Origin: Imbricaverruca yamaguchii
Lineage: Eukaryota; Arthropoda; Thecostraca; Neoverrucidae
DNA length: 64,000 nt
Direction: 5' to 3'
Assembly (NCBI GenBank): GCA_034440575.1
Contig: JAOTOL010001454.1
Span: 124,001 to 188,000 of the forward strand
A model generated the notes under the pieces. It saw only the letters and a program-made list of their open reading frames with translations, did no database searches and had not been told where the DNA came from. The position numbers and the translations under genes were made by a program. Below are positions 60,415 to 64,000 of the stretch, one piece after another; the first letter of the stretch is position 1; the number at the start of each line of letters is the position of its first letter.

Positions 60415-61860
60415 CACTCAGCTTCGCCGCCCAGCTACCGCCCAGCTGCCGCCCAGCTGCCGCCCAGCTGCCGCCCAGCCACTCAGCCACACACTCCGCT
60501 TGGTCCAGCCACTCACTGATGCCTTATACTCAGCTCAGCTGCCGCCCAGCCACTCACTGATGCCTTATACTCAGCTCAGCCGCCCAGCTGCCGCCCAGCC
60601 ACTCAGCCACACACTCCGCTTGGTCCAGCCACTCACTGATGCCTTATACTCAGCTCAGCTGCCGCCCAGCCACTCAGCCACACACTCCGCTTGGTCCAGC
60701 CACTCACTGATGCCTTATACTCAGCTCAGCTGCCGCCCAGCCACTCAGCCACATACTCTGCTTGGTCCAGCCACGCACTGATGCCTTATGCTCAGCTCAG
60801 CTGCCGCCCAGCCACGCACTGATGCCTTATACTCAGCCCAGCTGCCGCCCAGCCACGCACTGATGCCTTATGCTCAGCTCAGCTGCCGCCCAGCCACTCA
60901 GCCACACACTCCGCTTGGTCCAGCCACGCACTGATGCCTTATACTCAGCTCAGCTGCCGCCCAGCCACGCACTGATGCCTTATACTCAGCTCAGCTGCCG
61001 CCCAGCCACTCAGCCACATACTCCGCTTGGTCCAGCCACGCACTGATGCCTTATGCTCAGCTCAGCGGCCACCCAGCCACGCACTGATGCCTTATACTGA
61101 GCTCAGCTGCCGCCCAGCCACTCAACCGCACACTCCGCTTGGTCCAGCCACGCACTGATGCCTTATGCTCAGCTCAGCTGCCCCACCACTATACTCGCTT
61201 GGTCACTCACTGTCTTATGCTCAGCTCAGCTGCCACCCAGCCACTCAGCCACATACTCCGCTTGGTCCAGCCACGCACTGATGCCTTATACTCACCTCAG
61301 CTGCCGCCCAGCCACTCAGCCACACACTCCGCTTGGTCCAGCCACTCACCTACCCCCTCAACTCAGCTCAGCCGCCCAGCTGCCGCCCAGCCATTCAGCC
61401 ACACACTCTGCTTAGTCCAGCCACTCACCTACCCCCTCAACTCAGCTTAGCCGCCCAGCTGCCTCCCAGCCACGCACTGATGCCTTATGCTCAGCTCAGC
61501 TGCCACCCAGCCACTCAGCCACATACTCCGCTTGGTCCAGCCACGCATTGATGCCTTATACTCAGCTCAGCTGCCACCCAGCCACGCACTGATGCCTTAT
61601 ACTGAGCTCAGCTGCCGCCCAGACACTCAGCCACATACTCCGCTTGGTCGAGCCACGCACTGATGCCTTATGCTCAGCTCAGCTGCCACCCAGCCACGCA
61701 CTGATGCCTTATACTCAGCTCAGCTGCCACCCAGCCACTCAGCCACATACTCCGCTTGGTCCAGCCACGCACTGATGCCTTATGCTCAGCTCAGCTGCCA
61801 CCCAGCCACGCACTGATGCCTTATGCTCAGCTCAGCTGCCGCCCAGCCACTTAGCCACAT
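60415..61860 (+). repeat. Composite minisatellite of 41 and ~71 bp units
   Basis: A short unit of 41 bp (CAGCTCAGCTGCCGCCCAGC, CACGCACTGATGCCTTATACT) alternates irregularly with a longer unit. The longer unit adds about 30 bp (CACTCAGCCACACACTCCGC, TTGGTCCAGC). Nearly 1.45 kb long; the small open frames within it are artefacts. Confidence 0.95.
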
Positions 61861-63814
61861 ACCGCGCTCATCTCAGCCGCCAACGCCCACTACAAATTTG
61901 GCTAGAGGGATAATTTGCCGCGTAGAGGCGCCGAGTGGAGCAGCCTGGCCGGCCGTATCGACCGGCACGTGGGCGCATGGCTGATGCACCGCCCACGTCA
62001 CAGGTCAATGGCAACGTGGCGTCGTGACCCAACCACCGGTCACACGGCCTCTCGCACACTGAGCGTGCTGAGATGACCTCGCTCCTCAGACCAGTGCTGC
62101 GCGCTGACGCGCTGCCGGACAGCGAACGGTGGGGGGGGGGGCGTTGGTCGGCCTCGCACAACAGCTGCCCGATAGCTGGTCAGTGTCGCCATACGCGTCT
62201 CAGCTTGAGGGCAACAAAAGCAAAGCTGTACTTGATCCAGGATGAAGTATATTAGTTCTGTATATCGACACAAACCCTACCAATGTTCCATAAAGGAGCG
62301 AACATTAGCCTATGCGGAAGCGAGTCCCGAGAGTGCGTTGTCAACCACACTGCATGAGCCGCTGAGAAATCGCACAACATTCTGATCGGCAACGGCTGGG
62401 CCGACTATGGCAAGTTCCACCAAAACATATTTTCTTTTGGCAAAAAAAAATGAGGACACGTCGTCGTTACATGGAACTGACCAGTCGAGGGAAATATACC
62501 AAACCCGCACCATCAGCGGTCACTTGATACCACGTGGTTTGTGGGATGCATAACATAAGCCGTCGTGCTCTGTCGCATCTTAGCACAAATATGCTAAAGC
62601 CGACATAGAGGCAACCATCAACACCTTCCACAGAAATGTCCGGGGTGGAGCAAATATATTTGCTCGTGCTTACCGTATTCGACTACAGTGTTGCACACAC
62701 TTTTCAGAAAAAGTATAAATGCATGGTTGCATAATGATAATATTACACCTGAGGGGTGAAATAGTGGCCATAATGAGACATAAAAGGCAAACTTTTTGTG
62801 GTATAATCTTAGATCATTCACACCCTAGAACCTGGCATCTGGAGAGAATCCAGTATTGGGGAGGACGGCACTGGTATAAAGGGTCGTCACCTGGAGGGAA
62901 GCCACTTAATTCTTCTTCTTCTTTTTTTTTTTGGGGGGGGGGGTCTGGCCCCGTTTAGGAACATCCTGGCTGCACTACTCCTTGGTGTTTTCGATCAAGT
63001 ACTTGATATTTTCAAACGACTGGGATGGTGTTTCATTTTGTCTTCCCACGCAGAATACAAAATGGTGGAGCTTCGGTCAGCTGATTATTTTTTTTCAAGC
63101 GTGCTTCTGCCTCACCTGCAAGTCCATATACAGCACAGGTAGAATAGGCACGATACATATGGACTTTTGAACGTCATATTAGAACGAAGACAACGTAGTT
63201 TTTTTCGCACTTGGAAATCCAGACGTTTCCACCCCATTCTCCATCCCATTTATACAAAGCTACCCATGATTTGGAGCACCGTGTACGTGTTTTGCAGCGT
63301 TTGTTTGTGGGGCGCACTGCGAATGTTGTCCAATAGCTTCTTGGGAGTCACGCTTGACGTCGGGTGGGCTTGAACCAATAAGCACAATTTGAGAGTCGCT
63401 GGCTTGTTTGGCTTCGCCACCTGTCCGATATTCATCCACCGCGTACCAATTTTCCGGTGCGCCAGGCATTGTCGGCCCAGCAGCTGTTCGAAGTCGTTGT
63501 CGCCGTCGGTTCGGTACAGCGACTCGTCGGCCCGACTCTGCAGCGGTGGCGGCGCTACAGCGGCGGCGGCAAAAATTGATGTCGTTTGGCGCGAGAAGGG
63601 CGTGGGAAGATTGGGCACGCGCCAGCTAATATGTCAACGCTACCGAGGCCCATTTATCGCCGGACGGTGCACTTCAATGCGGTTCGCGTGCGCCGCAATT
63701 TGTCTCCTTCGGGATGGTTCGTGTCGGCACTGTTCGCCGCGCGGCTAACCCGAGAAAATAGAGGTGGCTGACTTCTGCTTGTGCTGTGGATAGGCGTGAA
63801 GAAAACGGCCGCAG

Positions 63815-64000
63815 ATGGAAGATATGCGACTGGCGTGTATGTGGCGCATGATATGCGACTGCCATGTAGGTGGCAGAAGACATGGGACTGACATGTAGAT
63901 GGCAGAAGTGGGGTGCAATGCCACTGCAGATGGAAGATACGCGAGTGACATGTGGATGGCAGATGATACGCGGCTAATATGTAGATGGCAGGTGATATGA
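63815..64000 (+). repeat. ~31 bp minisatellite running off the window
   Basis: Diverged units around GATATGCGACTGACATGTAG plus ATGGCAGAA, about 6 copies, continuing past the window end. Confidence 0.85.

Larger units (their letters stand above)
55665..64000. other. Upstream region without recognisable exon
   Basis: This 8.3 kb should be upstream intron and/or 5' flank of the channel gene. It holds an imperfect roughly 30 bp GC-rich repeat beside the exon (55667-55775), a TTAA element (57340-58304), a composite minisatellite (60415-61860), CpG-richer DNA near 61.9-62.2 and 63.4-63.75 kb, and a minisatellite running off the end. I looked for the conserved first-exon motif (like FRPFTRESL) on the minus strand and did not find it. 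Confidence 0.6.

Noticed and set aside
63250..63618. 122-codon minus-strand frame that might be the channel's first exon
   Set aside because: It lacks the conserved para N-terminal motif and a suitable donor; no other family recognised.

Overview
This is a eukaryotic, almost certainly arthropod (probably crustacean), nuclear genomic window. The one gene I can identify is the 5' part of a para-type (Nav1) voltage-gated sodium channel on the minus strand. Nine well-supported coding exons, plus one candidate, run from about 55.66 kb down to 2.2 kb. In transcript order they encode part of the cytoplasmic N-terminus, the whole of domain I (S1, S2-S3, S4, S5, pore, S6) except one short missing pore-turret segment, and most of the domain I-II linker. 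Every junction is GT-AG and the phases agree, except across the 37.5 kb intron between the S5 exon (ends 44833) and the pore exon (starts 7314). That mismatch, and the absence of a conserved Cys-containing segment, predict one small unseen exon. The start-codon exon and domains II-IV are not recognisable in the window. || Layout by position: 1-2.2 kb intronic, CpG-rich; 2.2-7.3 kb six exons (one a candidate) for the pore, S6 and linker; 7.3-44.8 kb giant intron packed with mobile elements and minisatellites; 44.8-47.4 kb four exons (S5, S4, S2-S3, S1); 47.4-55.5 kb intron with a SINE, CpG-rich DNA and minisatellites; 55.51-55.66 kb N-terminal exon; 55.7-64 kb upstream intronic or 5' DNA with one TTAA element, a large composite minisatellite and simple DNA. 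|| Mobile DNA: (i) a 2.7 kb element with terminal inverted repeats of nearly 700 bp around a decayed transposase-like gene (19.84-22.55 kb); (ii) families of short TTAA-flanked elements resembling piggyBac-type MITEs (12.4, 14.8-16.4, 23.6, 24.1, 54.5 kb, plus separate families at 15.1 and 57.3 kb), including one element nested inside another and one reduced to a 90 bp near-palindrome; (iii) three co-oriented tRNA-derived SINEs (39.8, 41.2, 47.5 kb) with a conserved 3' stem-loop, and a possible second SINE family at 35.1 kb. || Tandem repeats are unusually dense: about twenty arrays with units of 13-73 bp, several with higher-order structure, plus two long (CA)n tracts lying just 3' of channel splice donors on the transcript. 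I found no rRNA, functional tRNA, CRISPR array or second protein-coding gene that I can defend. Most long open frames here come from minisatellites whose unit length is a multiple of three, or from GC-rich DNA.
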